Shown: positions 38,597 to 46,728 of the stretch, in pieces
How the letters are laid out: each line of letters starts with the position of its first letter
Numbering within the stretch: position 1 is the stretch's first letter
Source of the DNA: Spirochaetae bacterium HGW-Spirochaetae-3
Lineage (GTDB): Bacteria; Spirochaetota; Spirochaetia; Treponematales; UBA12059
Reading direction: 5' to 3'
Assembly: GCA_002839315.1 (NCBI GenBank)
Contig: PGXV01000014.1
Coordinates: 48,267 to 104,772, forward strand
Length of the DNA: 56,506 bases
The notes under the pieces: model-generated
The model's input: only the letters and a program-made list of their open reading frames with translations
Database searches by the model: none
Told to the model about the DNA's origin: nothing
Translations under genes and position numbers: made by a program

Positions 38597-39300
38597 GAGG
38601 CTACCGAGAGAGGCGCCGGAGCCTCAGACTTCATATCAATGACCTGGGCAACGCCGGTAGACCAGCTGATGCCTTCCATGAGGCGGGAGTAATCCCTGAA
38701 TGAGGAGTCTCCGACATAGCGGGCGACTTGTTCGGGGACAGTGCGACCGGCGCGCGTTGCGCACTCCTCCACCTTGACCCGCTGTAGCTCGGTGAGCTCA
38801 CGGCTCAACGCCTCGAGTCCGTACCAGGAGGAAGCGGCCTTGTATCCGGGAGACTCCTCGATCCTGCGACGTTGCGTCATCCCGATCTTCCCCGAGTTGA
38901 TGTCGTACATCGCCTTGAAGGTGCAGGGATCGGCTGCGAGTTTGAGAAGGAGACGATTGGTGGAGTCGGGCGTACCCCCGCTCTCATAACCGTTCATGGT
39001 GAGCTCGCCGAAACCGAGGATCGCGCCAAAGGCCTTCTGGCTGGCATTGTAGCGAGCGCGCAGGGAAACTAGGGCTTCGGGCGACGGAGCCTCGTAGAGA
39101 CGGGCATACGCCTCACGGGCAGCGTCGAGATTCGCGTCGAGCTGGCCTGGGGCTTCAAACTCGTCTCCGCAGGTGAGGCAACGCGAGTAGTGGGCCTCGA
39201 AGGAGACCTCCTTGCCCTTGATCGTCACCTGTTCAACCCGCTCGATGATCTCGACATCTCGGGTTGCCCCACAGCGGGAGCACGGCAGTCTATTGCTCAT
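38593..39300 (-). CDS. MqsA-like antitoxin (Zn finger plus HTH)
   Basis: The 235-residue protein starts with a Zn-finger pattern (LPCSRCGAT and SRCLTCGDEF) followed by a helix-turn-helix (RARYNASQKAFGAILGFGELTMNGYESGG). This is the MqsA/YgiT arrangement. The extra C-terminal ~90 residues exceed simple MqsA proteins and are the natural place for a chaperone-addiction region. ATG at 39300 with GAGGG upstream overlaps the toxin stop by 11 bases. It probably represses its own operon at the palindrome at 39671-39694. Confidence 0.78.
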   Translation of the reverse strand: MSNRLPCSRCGATRDVEIIERVEQVTIKGKEVSFEAHYSRCLTCGDEFEAPGQLDANLDAAREAYARLYEAPSPEALVSLRARYNASQKAFGAILGFGELTMNGYESGGTPDSTNRLLLKLAADPCTFKAMYDINSGKIGMTQRRRIEESPGYKAASSWYGLEALSRELTELQRVKVEECATRAGRTVPEQVARYVGDSSFRDYSRLMEGISWSTGVAQVIDMKSEAPAPLSVAS

Positions 39301-39655
39301 AATTGCCCTCATCATGGAAAGACATCACGATACCGGCATCCCCATTGGTGTCGGTCCAGATCTTCAGCTTGATGTACAACAGAATCTTGTCTCCAGCCGG
39401 GGCCTGGCGCGTGTAGGGTTGATAAAACACCATGACGTCTCCAGGCGACCCGTCATCATCAGGCTCAGGCCCCTTGGCGTAGTGTTCAGGCCTCAGGTCG
39501 GCGATGATCTCGTACGCGTCCTCTTCGCTGAGTCCTTCATCCAGCATGAATTCCATGGTCTTACGCCTATTGCGAGGCTTCCAAGCAAGCTTTCTAGCCG
39601 CGAGGAGTGGCTTGAGGCGGATGAGGAACAGCTGAACCGCGAATGAACCTCCCAT
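39290..39655 (-). CDS. MqsR-like toxin
   Basis: The 121-residue frame has RKTMEFMLDEGLSEEDAYEIIADL, HYAKGPEPD and a C-terminal LYIKLKI...IVMSFHDE. The KGPE-D, YIKL and SFHE pattern is that of MqsR-family mRNA interferases and relatives. The start is uncertain. ATG at 39655 lies only four bases after the predicted -10 box, while GGGAGG just inside could serve a non-ATG start slightly downstream. Gene order toxin, antitoxin, chaperone matches known TAC modules. Confidence 0.72.
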   Translation of the reverse strand: MGGSFAVQLFLIRLKPLLAARKLAWKPRNRRKTMEFMLDEGLSEEDAYEIIADLRPEHYAKGPEPDDDGSPGDVMVFYQPYTRQAPAGDKILLYIKLKIWTDTNGDAGIVMSFHDEGNYEQ

Positions 39656-39657
39656 TC

Positions 39658-39686
39658 AATATACTTTCATTATCGGTATTGTGCAA
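39658..39686 (-). promoter_or_regulatory. Promoter of the toxin-antitoxin-chaperone operon
   Basis: On the minus strand TTGCAC (39686-39681), a 17-base spacer and TATATT (39663-39658) make a good sigma-70-type promoter. The predicted transcript begins at or just past the annotated toxin ATG, giving a nearly leaderless mRNA. Confidence 0.65.
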
Positions 39687-39694
39687 TACCGATA
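39671..39694. promoter_or_regulatory. Perfect palindromic operator of the TAC operon
   Basis: TATCGGTATTG and its exact complement CAATACCGATA are separated by TG. The 24-bp site covers the -35 box and most of the spacer of the leftward promoter, an ideal position for autorepression by the HTH antitoxin. Confidence 0.75.
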
Positions 39695-40111
39695 GTAAGC
39701 TCTTGAATTGAGAGTGTCCCGGCCCGAGAGCCTTGGTTGTGATGAAGCGGGTAGCAGGAAGACGTTATTGACATAATTATCCTCGGCTCTCGATAACACA
39801 TGGAAAACGATGGAACCATGATAGCAGAGCTGGGAGAAATGTAAAGTCAGACATGACTACTCGGTGTGGACAACACACTCAGATAGGGGCTACCACGTCA
39901 TAACCCTGAAGGAGCCCTCAACGGAGTACGATAGGCTTAGGGGTAGATGTGTGTTGAACATGTCCTTTGGGACGATTCTGACAATAATCGCTATTTATAT
40001 ACCTGACAGATATTTATCGCTACATTCTGCTCCTATATAGTGATTTCCATACTGTTGGGAGGGGCCTCTCACTAGTATTTATGGATATATCACTGCGAAG
40101 GAGTCTTGCCG
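39695..40111. other. Non-coding region upstream of the TAC operon and a rightward small gene
   Basis: About 415 bp without a credible gene. The right third is AT-rich with related stretches (ATCGCTATTTATATACC and ATATTTATCGC) and must hold the promoter of the rightward gene. AAGGAG at 40097-40102 is its ribosome-binding site. Confidence 0.4.
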
Positions 40112-40540
40112 ATGCTTCATTACATTTCTGACCTGATCAAGTGGCTCGTCTTTACCGACAAGGAAAGGACCGTTCTACTCGAGGCCCTGAACGCCTTCTT
40201 CTCGGCATCCGAAACCGTCCAAGAGCCAGTTCATGCGGACGAAGATGAGCCTTATTCCGCGAGGCTGGCCCTCCATTCCGATAAGAAGAAGCTGGACAGC
40301 CTCATGTCAATTCGCGGCCTCCTGATCTCGAGTCATCGCGAGGGATCAAGGGCCGTTATTGGCCTGACAGCCAACGACCGCGGGGCTCTGAGTGCTTTGT
40401 TGATGCTCGATATTGCTGGTTTCTACGACTATCTAATCTGCCTTGAAGATAAGATGGCCGCCATGGGGGTCGAGTTCATCCCGACCGAGGATGATCGCCA
40501 GAAGGCGAGGTTCCGTATCATGAGCAAGCTCAATTCCTGA
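40112..40540 (+). CDS. Hypothetical protein
   Basis: The 142-residue product has no family I recognise. It is acidic and mostly helical by composition (KERTVLLEALNAFFSA, DKKKLDSLMSIRGLLIS, DRGALSALLMLDIAGFYDYL), with no signal peptide or membrane segment. ATG at 40112 is supported by AAGGAG nine bases upstream. It stands alone, convergent with the partition genes, and is followed by a strong hairpin. Its place between the defence block and parAB suggests an element-borne accessory gene. Confidence 0.6.
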   Translation: MLHYISDLIKWLVFTDKERTVLLEALNAFFSASETVQEPVHADEDEPYSARLALHSDKKKLDSLMSIRGLLISSHREGSRAVIGLTANDRGALSALLMLDIAGFYDYLICLEDKMAAMGVEFIPTEDDRQKARFRIMSKLNS

Positions 40541-40567
40541 GCTCTACTAGGCGGGTACAACGAAAAG

Positions 40568-40589
40568 AGGCCGCCTTCGCGGGCGGCCT
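40568..40589 (+). terminator. Terminator between convergent genes
   Basis: AGGCCGCC (40568-40575) and GGCGGCCT (40582-40589) form an 8-bp GC-rich stem with a six-base loop, followed by TAATC. It ends the hypothetical gene and may also serve the convergent parB-like gene. Confidence 0.6.
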
Positions 40590-40634
40590 TAATCAACGCT
40601 CATGGTGAATACTTGGAGGCAACCCGGGGGCGCG

Positions 40635-41450
40635 CTACATTAACGCTCCCTGTAGGGTACGGATAGCGGAGCGGATCGCCTTCCTTCTCGCGCTAGAGGG
40701 ATCATGCTGTACGAGCTCTCGAAGGAGGCCGATGATGCGGAGCCCCTCGGCGACCGCCTCGTCGTTAGCTTGCTGGGCCTCAAGGCCTAAGCCGCGCCTC
40801 TTGGCAGGAGCGTGAGGGACGACACGCTTGGCCTTTGCGGCTTCCGCAGCCTGGTGGATGGTCTTCTCGCCACGACGGACGGCGGCGGCTTCCTCGGGAT
40901 CGGAAAGCACGGTCCTGGCCCGCTCCACCTTTGCTCGGGAAGTCCCGATCGTGTCAGCAGTTATCTCGGCAGTCTTGCGCGGCTTTCTGTCGGTAGCCTC
41001 GATTGAGGCTACCGGAGCGCGGAAGCCTTCTTGAGGCTGGTCCACGAGCTCGATAAGCCTGAGAAGTTCGGCATCCGAGAGGTTACGGCGATCCTTCTGG
41101 GTGTGGATGGCGTAGGCCAGGGCCTCGGCCTCGGAAGCGAAGGTCTTCTCGTAGGCGGTGACCCGGAGGAGGCCTAGTTCCTCAGCGGCACGGACGCGCG
41201 TGTAGCCGTCGACCAGGATTCGGGTGCCGTCGGGCTTGCGCCAGACGTTGACCGGCTTGGAGGGATCGAAGCCGTTGATTGCCATGTCAGCCTTGATGGC
41301 CTCGAAGACCTCGGGCTTGATCGAGAAGAGTGAGGCGAAGGGCTCGGCCTTGATGAGCTCGTCGAGATAGAGCTCGATGCCGACGGCCTTCTCCCCGGAG
41401 TTGTTGACGGCTGCCTTGTCGGGGCGGGTGGTCATGGTGAGCTTGGGCAT
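40635..41450 (-). CDS. ParB-like partition/nuclease-domain protein
   Basis: The 271-residue protein has a ParB N-terminal domain (KPVNVWRKPDGTRILVDGYTRVRAAEELG) followed by an HTH-like region (IGTSRAKVERARTVL) and a basic C-terminus. ParB proteins bind centromere-like sites and, with ParA, segregate plasmids and integrative elements. The GYTRVRAA segment corresponds to the GERRxRA box, here altered. It starts three bases after the parA-like stop, so the two form an operon. No parS cluster was recognised. Confidence 0.82.
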   Translation of the reverse strand: MPKLTMTTRPDKAAVNNSGEKAVGIELYLDELIKAEPFASLFSIKPEVFEAIKADMAINGFDPSKPVNVWRKPDGTRILVDGYTRVRAAEELGLLRVTAYEKTFASEAEALAYAIHTQKDRRNLSDAELLRLIELVDQPQEGFRAPVASIEATDRKPRKTAEITADTIGTSRAKVERARTVLSDPEEAAAVRRGEKTIHQAAEAAKAKRVVPHAPAKRRGLGLEAQQANDEAVAEGLRIIGLLRELVQHDPSSARRKAIRSAIRTLQGALM

Positions 41451-41452
41451 GG

Positions 41453-42211
41453 CTAGAACCTCGCGGTAGTGCGTTCAACGCCGCAGTAGGCGGCGAGGGA
41501 GGCGATGGCGGAATGGAGCGGAGCCTTGGCCTGCGAGGGCGTGATGCGCTCCCCGGTGTCGATCGAGCGGCGGATGAGGGCGGTGTCGGGGATGGCGACC
41601 GGAGCGATGCGGTCCCCGAAGGAGTCACGGAAGAGGGATTCGTACTGGTTGCGGAGGGCGTCGGGATTGTCGGTCCTCGCAGGGCGATGGAAGTTGAAGA
41701 GAATGCGCCAGGCAGAGAGCTTGTCGGTCTCGCGCCTAAGCTGGGCCTCGTAGAAGAGGGCGCCTTTGTAGTCGAACTGACTGAAGGCTACGGGCGTGAG
41801 GATGAGGTCGGCAGCATTCAGGGCGTTGAGGACGAGGTTGTCGTAGGTCGGGGCTGCATCGATGAAGAGGAAGTCGTAAGGAAGGTTCGAAGATATGAGG
41901 ATGCGCCGGAGGGTGCGGTCGCCGATGGCCCGGAGCTTGACTAGGTCCAGCGACGAAGCGAGAAGGTCTATCCCCGGATAGACCGAGGGCAGGATGTTCT
42001 CCGCGAGGCGTTCAGTGTGGAGGACGGAGGCGATGTTCTTGCGGTCGGCCTCGTCCGGGGAGTCGAGGTAATAGGACGAGGCGCTGTTCTGGATGTCCAG
42101 GTCGGCGACGAGGACGCGGTAGCCTGCGGCGGCGGCATAGTTGGCGACGAGGATGCAGAGTGAGCTCTTGCCGGTGCCGCCCTTGATCGAGGAGAAGCAG
42201 ATGGATCTCAT
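41453..42211 (-). CDS. ParA-like partition ATPase
   Basis: The 252-residue protein begins with a deviant Walker A, SSIKGGTGKSSLCILVANYA, then VLVADLDIQNSASSYYL and DFLFIDAAPTYDNLVLNAL. These are the hallmarks of ParA/MinD ATPases. The start (GAGGT upstream) lies in front of a long non-coding stretch that probably holds the promoter. It pairs with the parB-like gene for segregation or copy maintenance of the element. Confidence 0.88.
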   Translation of the reverse strand: MRSICFSSIKGGTGKSSLCILVANYAAAAGYRVLVADLDIQNSASSYYLDSPDEADRKNIASVLHTERLAENILPSVYPGIDLLASSLDLVKLRAIGDRTLRRILISSNLPYDFLFIDAAPTYDNLVLNALNAADLILTPVAFSQFDYKGALFYEAQLRRETDKLSAWRILFNFHRPARTDNPDALRNQYESLFRDSFGDRIAPVAIPDTALIRRSIDTGERITPSQAKAPLHSAIASLAAYCGVERTTARF

Positions 42212-42686
42212 GGGAACCTCGTGGGGTGTGAAGTATTGTTATATCAATAGCGTAAAGGTCAGAAAGTACGCACTTCAGTTACGGCTTGGATATGCAAAGA
42301 CGCTGCTCGCGGCCTACGGCAGTATCTGTGCGCTGAGGAGAATGGGTGTCGCCGTCTGTTGGCGATTGTGCTGTCCGCCCGGTATCCTCTCGGGCTTGAA
42401 ATCGCGTGATCGCCTGCTCTTACGATCATCTTGAGGCTGTTCTTTCGGCCTCGTCCTATTGTCTGTAAAAGGAAGGATCAATTCTGACTGCCTGAGTGCA
42501 CTAAATCAGAGAAAGACAGCGTTATAATTGCTTAGGTTGAAATGAAAGGAGCCGCCCTCCGAAGAAGGCGACTCCAAGAGCGAGGAACCTAAGTCGGGAT
42601 TCAGGAATGACCTCGGGCTTGTAAGTGCCATGCCATACCGCACCATACCACGCCACAACAGGTTACCCTCGCTCAACGGTCCTTGA
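42212..42686. other. Non-coding region upstream of the parA-like gene
   Basis: About 475 bp without a credible gene. It contains an imperfect hairpin (GGAGCCGCC with GGCGACTCC near 42549-42576) and a short tandem-like run of CCATACC/CCACGCC units near 42629-42658. It could hold the par promoter and a centromere site, but no clear iteron array is visible. Confidence 0.35.
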
Positions 42687-42878
42687 TTAGGCGATGATGC
42701 GCTTACCGCATCGGTCGCAGAAGCAGGATTTGCCCACCACTGCAAGCTCTTCCAGATCATGGGAGCTAAGGATCTCCTTGAGGGAGATATCCTCGAGCTC
42801 ACCAGGAGATGCACACTCGACGTGTACATGCTCGGCATCGATCACAAGGGCAATAATATCGTCGTCATCAAAGATCAT
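42687..42878 (-). CDS. Small acidic protein with a Cys pair
   Basis: A 63-residue product starting MIFDDDDIIALVIDAEHVHVEC and ending CFCDRCGKRIIA, so it may bind one zinc. GGAGG lies six bases before the ATG, which strongly supports translation. No family is recognised. Small zinc-ribbon-like proteins of this kind often sit among maintenance genes of mobile elements. Confidence 0.6.
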   Translation of the reverse strand: MIFDDDDIIALVIDAEHVHVECASPGELEDISLKEILSSHDLEELAVVGKSCFCDRCGKRIIA

Positions 42879-43120
42879 CTAGAACCTCCGGGGGATGGAT
42901 TTGGCTTCCCGAGGTCCCTGAATCCAGTTGAGAATACTGCGACTGAAGTAGCAAATCAAGAAGATCGAATTATGCAGGTCATCGATCCAACTGTGGATAA
43001 CCCAGAGATATTTGGACTGCCCATTCGGGAATGAGCTTTGCGGAACCTCATTCAGCAATACTATGCCAGCTAGTCGGCAATGCCCCAGGTAGGTCTCACG
43101 CCCGGGGCGTTGGCATTGGT

Positions 43121-43873
43121 TTATTGGAGACCAAAGAGTTTATAGATCCAGATGGTATCCTTCTTGACCGTAGGATTGCCGGGGATGTCTGGATTCTCTA
43201 AGTATAGCCTGCCTTGCACCGAAGTGATGGCGGTGTCGTTGTAAGGCGCAGGAATAGCAATGGTCGCAAAGATGGGGGATTGGTAGTTGCTGATATCCTG
43301 CCATTGAATCTTGGGTTCGAACGAAATGTACTGCAAAGCAGGTATAGTGCCGGAAAGCATGATGGTGCGATGCTTGTTAGTGATCGAGCAGATGAAGCGG
43401 GGGGGAGAAGTCTGCACCAGTTTATTGATCAAGGAGCGTAGTTCTTCTGGAACAGCGGTATTGTTGATGAAGGATCTAACCCATTCGACCACTGCAAGCA
43501 TAACCTGTTTCTGGAGACTAGTTGGCAGATAGTAAACCTGAGCTTCACCTAAAAGCCCAGAATCTGTTATGGGTGCGATCTTAGTAGCCTTCGCAGGATC
43601 GAACTCAATACCCTGAACCGGGAGATAGAGGTAGGTCGCCGTGGGATTGAAAGCAACAGCGATATCCGTACTTAGTTCGTACTCGTCGGAGATCTTGGAC
43701 AGGGCATCCGCAAGCCCCGCATTGTCGAAGAAGCCCCAGAGCTCCGGCTTAAGGAGATTGGTAACAATGAGCTTGTGCCCATTGGCGAGCGGGTAGCTGG
43801 CATTTCGAGACTGAGCAAATCCGGTGCTCCCAAGTATTAATATAGTAATAATGATGACTAGAGTTCGTTTCAT
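43121..43873 (-). CDS. Exported protein of unknown function
   Basis: The 250-residue precursor has a clear signal peptide (LVIIITILILGSTGFAQS). The mature part contains YPLANGHKLIVTNLLKPELWG and aromatic beta-rich stretches with no recognised domain. The base composition is visibly lower in GC than neighbouring par and gam genes, so it may be a separate acquisition. GAGGAGG precedes the ATG. It could be a surface or entry-exclusion factor of the element, but that is only a guess from context. Confidence 0.6.
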   Translation of the reverse strand: MKRTLVIIITILILGSTGFAQSRNASYPLANGHKLIVTNLLKPELWGFFDNAGLADALSKISDEYELSTDIAVAFNPTATYLYLPVQGIEFDPAKATKIAPITDSGLLGEAQVYYLPTSLQKQVMLAVVEWVRSFINNTAVPEELRSLINKLVQTSPPRFICSITNKHRTIMLSGTIPALQYISFEPKIQWQDISNYQSPIFATIAIPAPYNDTAITSVQGRLYLENPDIPGNPTVKKDTIWIYKLFGLQ

Positions 43874-43916
43874 GAAACCTCCTCATTTGATATTGTCTCA
43901 AAGCTAAAAGGGGAAC

Positions 43917-44048
43917 TACTTCTGCTGCCTCACCATGGGGCTCCCGCACTTTGGGCATTTATAACTGCCGAGCTTCCCGTACGTTTCGATGTACCTGCAA
44001 GTCGCTTTCGAGCACTTGTACGTGTAGGTTACTTTCTCCGTCGCCATA
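43917..44048 (-). CDS. Tiny zinc-ribbon protein
   Basis: This 43-residue frame reads MATEKVTYTYKCSKATC and ends YKCPKCGSPMVRQQK, two Cys pairs typical of a zinc ribbon. AGGAGG lies seven bases before the ATG at 44048. It lies 43 bp upstream of the exported-protein gene on the same strand and could share its transcript. Function is unknown; the Cys spacing and ribosome-binding site are the reasons to call it. Confidence 0.6.
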
Positions 44049-44169
44049 TGAACCTCCTATTGATTTGCGTTTGGATAGACCAAAGGCAGAGTAGCCTACC
44101 CTGCACCCGTGCCAAATCAAGGCACGATGCGCTGATATAGAAGTAGCATTTACCTTGGCTAGGTGGAAC

Positions 44170-45153
44170 TTAACTACGCGACGGGCGGGAGGAGTCGTAG
44201 CGGGCAAGTGCCTGGGCGAGTTCTTTGCGGGTCATCGAGCGGAGTTCTGGCGGGGCTATGATCTCGGCGTCAGGGCCCCAGGAGAGCGCCCATCGAATAA
44301 GGTCACGGAGATTGCGTGAACCGATCGTAAGGATGGTTGAGCCGTCCGCCTGGGTCTTTGTTGACTGGATGATGCCAATATGGCGGGCTGTGGCCTGCTT
44401 AGCGACGGCGGATGAAAAGCGGATGGTGGCCTGGACCGGAGCGTCGGCTTCGAGGTCGAAGGTGGCGGCAAGAGAAGCGGCGTAGTCGATGTCAACCAGA
44501 TGTTCAGAACTAGTGTCTGCGAGCGTGGCGGATTCAAAGAGGTCCAGGTCGAGTAGGCGGCAATGGGTCTGGCCTTCAGGCTTGGCGTAAAGGTAGAGGC
44601 CACCGCGATGTTCGAGGAGCTTTACCGGGGAGAGTGTGTACGAGCGCGCGATGCCGTCAACCGGAGAGCGATAGATTACGGTGCAAGCCTGGCCGGTCGT
44701 AATGGCAGTGCGGAAGGTATCAAAAAGCGAGGATGTAAGGTTGGTGTCGGGTTCAGATGATGGATCGGTGTCGAGCCCCGGCAGAAGGACGTTAAGCTTG
44801 GAACGGAGCGAAGATAGGAGCGCCGATGACGAGGAGTCCCGAAGCGAGCGGCCTTCCAGGATAGCGTCAAGAAAGTAGCGTTCCTGGGGGTTGAGGTCGA
44901 GGCTCGGGACGGCGAAGTTCGGGAGCCGTTGAGCGTAGCCTTCGAGAATGCGGTAGGTCTTCTCCGTGGATAGGTCGCGGCGTTCATCGACAAGGGGAAG
45001 GCCTAGATCGGTCAAGGCTTCGAGCATCCTGAAGGATGAGCGACGGGAGATGCCGAGGCGGGACATAAGGGTCTTGATCGTTGTGCCGCCCGGGGCGGCG
45101 AGGAGTGAGACTGCCTGAATTAGTTTGGTCAGATTCGCGTAAGGATTCGGCAT
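44170..45153 (-). CDS. WYL-domain transcriptional regulator
   Basis: The 327-residue protein has an N-terminal winged helix (TTIKTLMSRLGISRRSSFRMLEAL) followed by a central and C-terminal WYL-type region (TGQACTVIYRSPVDGIARSYTLSPVKLLEHRGGLYLYAK). WYL regulators bind nucleic acid or nucleotide signals and often control defence or element genes. ATG at 45153 has GGAG six bases upstream; longer starts are possible. It likely controls the neighbouring gam/ssb-like operon or the defence block. The target is unknown. Confidence 0.78.
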   Translation of the reverse strand: MPNPYANLTKLIQAVSLLAAPGGTTIKTLMSRLGISRRSSFRMLEALTDLGLPLVDERRDLSTEKTYRILEGYAQRLPNFAVPSLDLNPQERYFLDAILEGRSLRDSSSSALLSSLRSKLNVLLPGLDTDPSSEPDTNLTSSLFDTFRTAITTGQACTVIYRSPVDGIARSYTLSPVKLLEHRGGLYLYAKPEGQTHCRLLDLDLFESATLADTSSEHLVDIDYAASLAATFDLEADAPVQATIRFSSAVAKQATARHIGIIQSTKTQADGSTILTIGSRNLRDLIRWALSWGPDAEIIAPPELRSMTRKELAQALARYDSSRPSRS

Positions 45154-45407
45154 CTCGGACTCCATGGAGATTCGGCCGCGCCAGGGCAACCGGGAAGAAG
45201 AGGATACAAGTAGACCGTGCCGGAAGCTGGCACGATCGGGTTGAATGGATTGCAGTGGAGAGAGGCTCGATAAAGGCTCTGGAGGCGTGATTAGAGGCCG
45301 TAGCGAGTACTTTGGAAGCGTTCCCTGTATCTTTTCTTGCTGAAGGGTTAATGGCGTATCGAGGATACACGATTGAAGAATAGCCCCGGGCGAGCCGGGG
45401 CCGAGGG

Positions 45408-45785
45408 TTACTCGTCAGAAGGGGTCATAATCGTGATGACGGGTTCCCCGGAGTCGCCGGGGCCGCAGACGGCGAGCAGCTCGACGGGTTCGGGCTTGGC
45501 ATCGGGAGCCTGCGCGAAAAGGACGGTGAAGGTGATGCGATCCGTCGCCGGAGATGCCTTGATGGCGTAGCGAAGGACGGACAGCGTGTCCCAAAGGCGG
45601 CCCTCGACTGAGATTCCTTCTTTGGCGAGCTCGGGCGGCGGCGTCAGGTAGCCGTGGTAGAGGTTGTCGGAGACGGCCACGGGTAGTTTGAAGCCAGCCT
45701 CGCGGGCCAGCTCGGAGACATCGACGAGGACGCCGTCATCGAGAGCGCTTGCCCTGCTGTACTTGAAGATGATGTCAGGGGTCAT
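45408..45785 (-). CDS. DUF6573-like protein
   Basis: The 125-residue protein has the pattern YSRASALDDGVLVDVSELAREAGFKLPVAV followed by EGRLWDTLSVLRYAI. I recognise this as DUF6573, a family common on plasmids and integrative elements. No enzymatic motif is evident. Its start overlaps the SSB-like gene stop (ATGA), so it is the third gene of the gam-ssb unit. A role in DNA handling is inferred from this coupling only. Confidence 0.68.
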   Translation of the reverse strand: MTPDIIFKYSRASALDDGVLVDVSELAREAGFKLPVAVSDNLYHGYLTPPPELAKEGISVEGRLWDTLSVLRYAIKASPATDRITFTVLFAQAPDAKPEPVELLAVCGPGDSGEPVITIMTPSDE

Positions 45786-46111
45786 GAACAGGCGTCCTCA
45801 GCGTAAGCGCGGGCTTCCGGGGAACGGACGGATTTGACCTCTACGTGCTCGACTACGATTACAACCGGAGTCATGGCGTCGAGCGAGGAGTCGATACCGA
45901 GGCGGCCAACAAGGCGGACGGAGGTGCCGACGTGGAGCGTGTCGCGAACGGTGGCGGCGAGGCGACCGTAGGCGATGGCCGGCATGGCGGGAACGTCGGG
46001 GCCCGCGTCGAGTAGGAAGCGGGCGGCGGCCGGGCGGTCGTTGGCGGGCTCGGTGTAGAGCGGAGAAGAAGTAATGGAGCCCTCAAGGAGCAGGCTGTTT
46101 AAGAGGCGCAT
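45782..46111 (-). CDS. Single-stranded DNA-binding-like (OB-fold) protein
   Basis: The 109-residue protein begins NSLLLEGSITSSPLYTEP and contains AAARFLLDAG, GTSVRLVGRLGID and VVIVVEHVEVKS, the strand order of bacterial SSB proteins. It is shorter than housekeeping SSB and lacks the acidic C-terminal tip. It sits between the Gam-like and DUF6573-like genes. It probably protects element ssDNA during replication or RecT-mediated recombination. Identification is by pattern and moderate. Confidence 0.65.
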   Translation of the reverse strand: MRLLNSLLLEGSITSSPLYTEPANDRPAAARFLLDAGPDVPAMPAIAYGRLAATVRDTLHVGTSVRLVGRLGIDSSLDAMTPVVIVVEHVEVKSVRSPEARAYAEDACS

Positions 46112-46122
46112 GGAGTGTCCTT

Positions 46123-46728
46123 TCAGGCCTGGGCGGCCGGGCGGAGATAGAGCTCGTCGTGGCCCAACTGGGCTTCGACGCCGGGGATGGCTTCACCTTC
46201 GGTAAAGATCAAGGAGCGGACGGCGGTCTTCGAGATGTCCTCGCGGACTATGACGGCCTCGGGGTGATTGGCCTTGAGGTAGCCGAGGGCTGTAGGAACA
46301 TCGAGAATGTCGACCCGGTCCGGGAGCTTGCGCAGCTGGGCGGTAGCCGTCGGTAGAATGATGGAGCGGGAGCGGCGCTGCTTGGCGACCTCGAATTCGA
46401 CCCAGGGTTTCAAGAGTGTGGAAAGGTACTCGATGGAATCGATGTCGGCTGAGTTGGCGTCGGAGAGCCAGGCGTCGATGCGGGACTTGTAGGAACGGGC
46501 CAGGTCGGAGCGTTGGGCCGTGCGAGCCTGAGCCTCGAGAATGCGCGAGGCTACCCAGCTGGCTTTGGAAAGAGAGTCGACCGTGAAGGGTTCGGCAGCC
46601 GGGGCCTCCGCGCTGGGGATGGTGAAGTCGAAGAGGACGTTGGAGAGCGAGGGGAGAGGGCCGGGCTCTGCGGTGTCGACGAGCGCGAGCGGGGCGGTCG
46701 GGGGAGCGTCTACGAGAGTAGCGAGCAT
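46123..46728 (-). CDS. Mu Gam-like host-nuclease inhibitor
   Basis: In 201 residues the C-terminal ~125 match the Mu Gam/Ku-like pattern. A long helix with RSYKSRIDAWLSDA is followed by LLKPWVEFEV, RSIILPTATAQLRKLPDRVDI, ALGYLKANHPEAVIVREDISKTA and a late GVEAQLGHDELYLRP. Mu Gam binds DNA ends and shields them from exonucleases. It heads a three-gene leftward operon (gam-like, ssb-like, DUF6573-like) across from the primase. With the RecT-like protein at 12 kb it completes a phage-style recombination set. Confidence 0.72.
   Translation of the reverse strand: MLATLVDAPPTAPLALVDTAEPGPLPSLSNVLFDFTIPSAEAPAAEPFTVDSLSKASWVASRILEAQARTAQRSDLARSYKSRIDAWLSDANSADIDSIEYLSTLLKPWVEFEVAKQRRSRSIILPTATAQLRKLPDRVDILDVPTALGYLKANHPEAVIVREDISKTAVRSLIFTEGEAIPGVEAQLGHDELYLRPAAQA

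Noticed and set aside
42620-42660. Iteron array of CCATACC-like units
   Set aside because: Copies are short, unequal and few; no regular period as in plasmid iterons.
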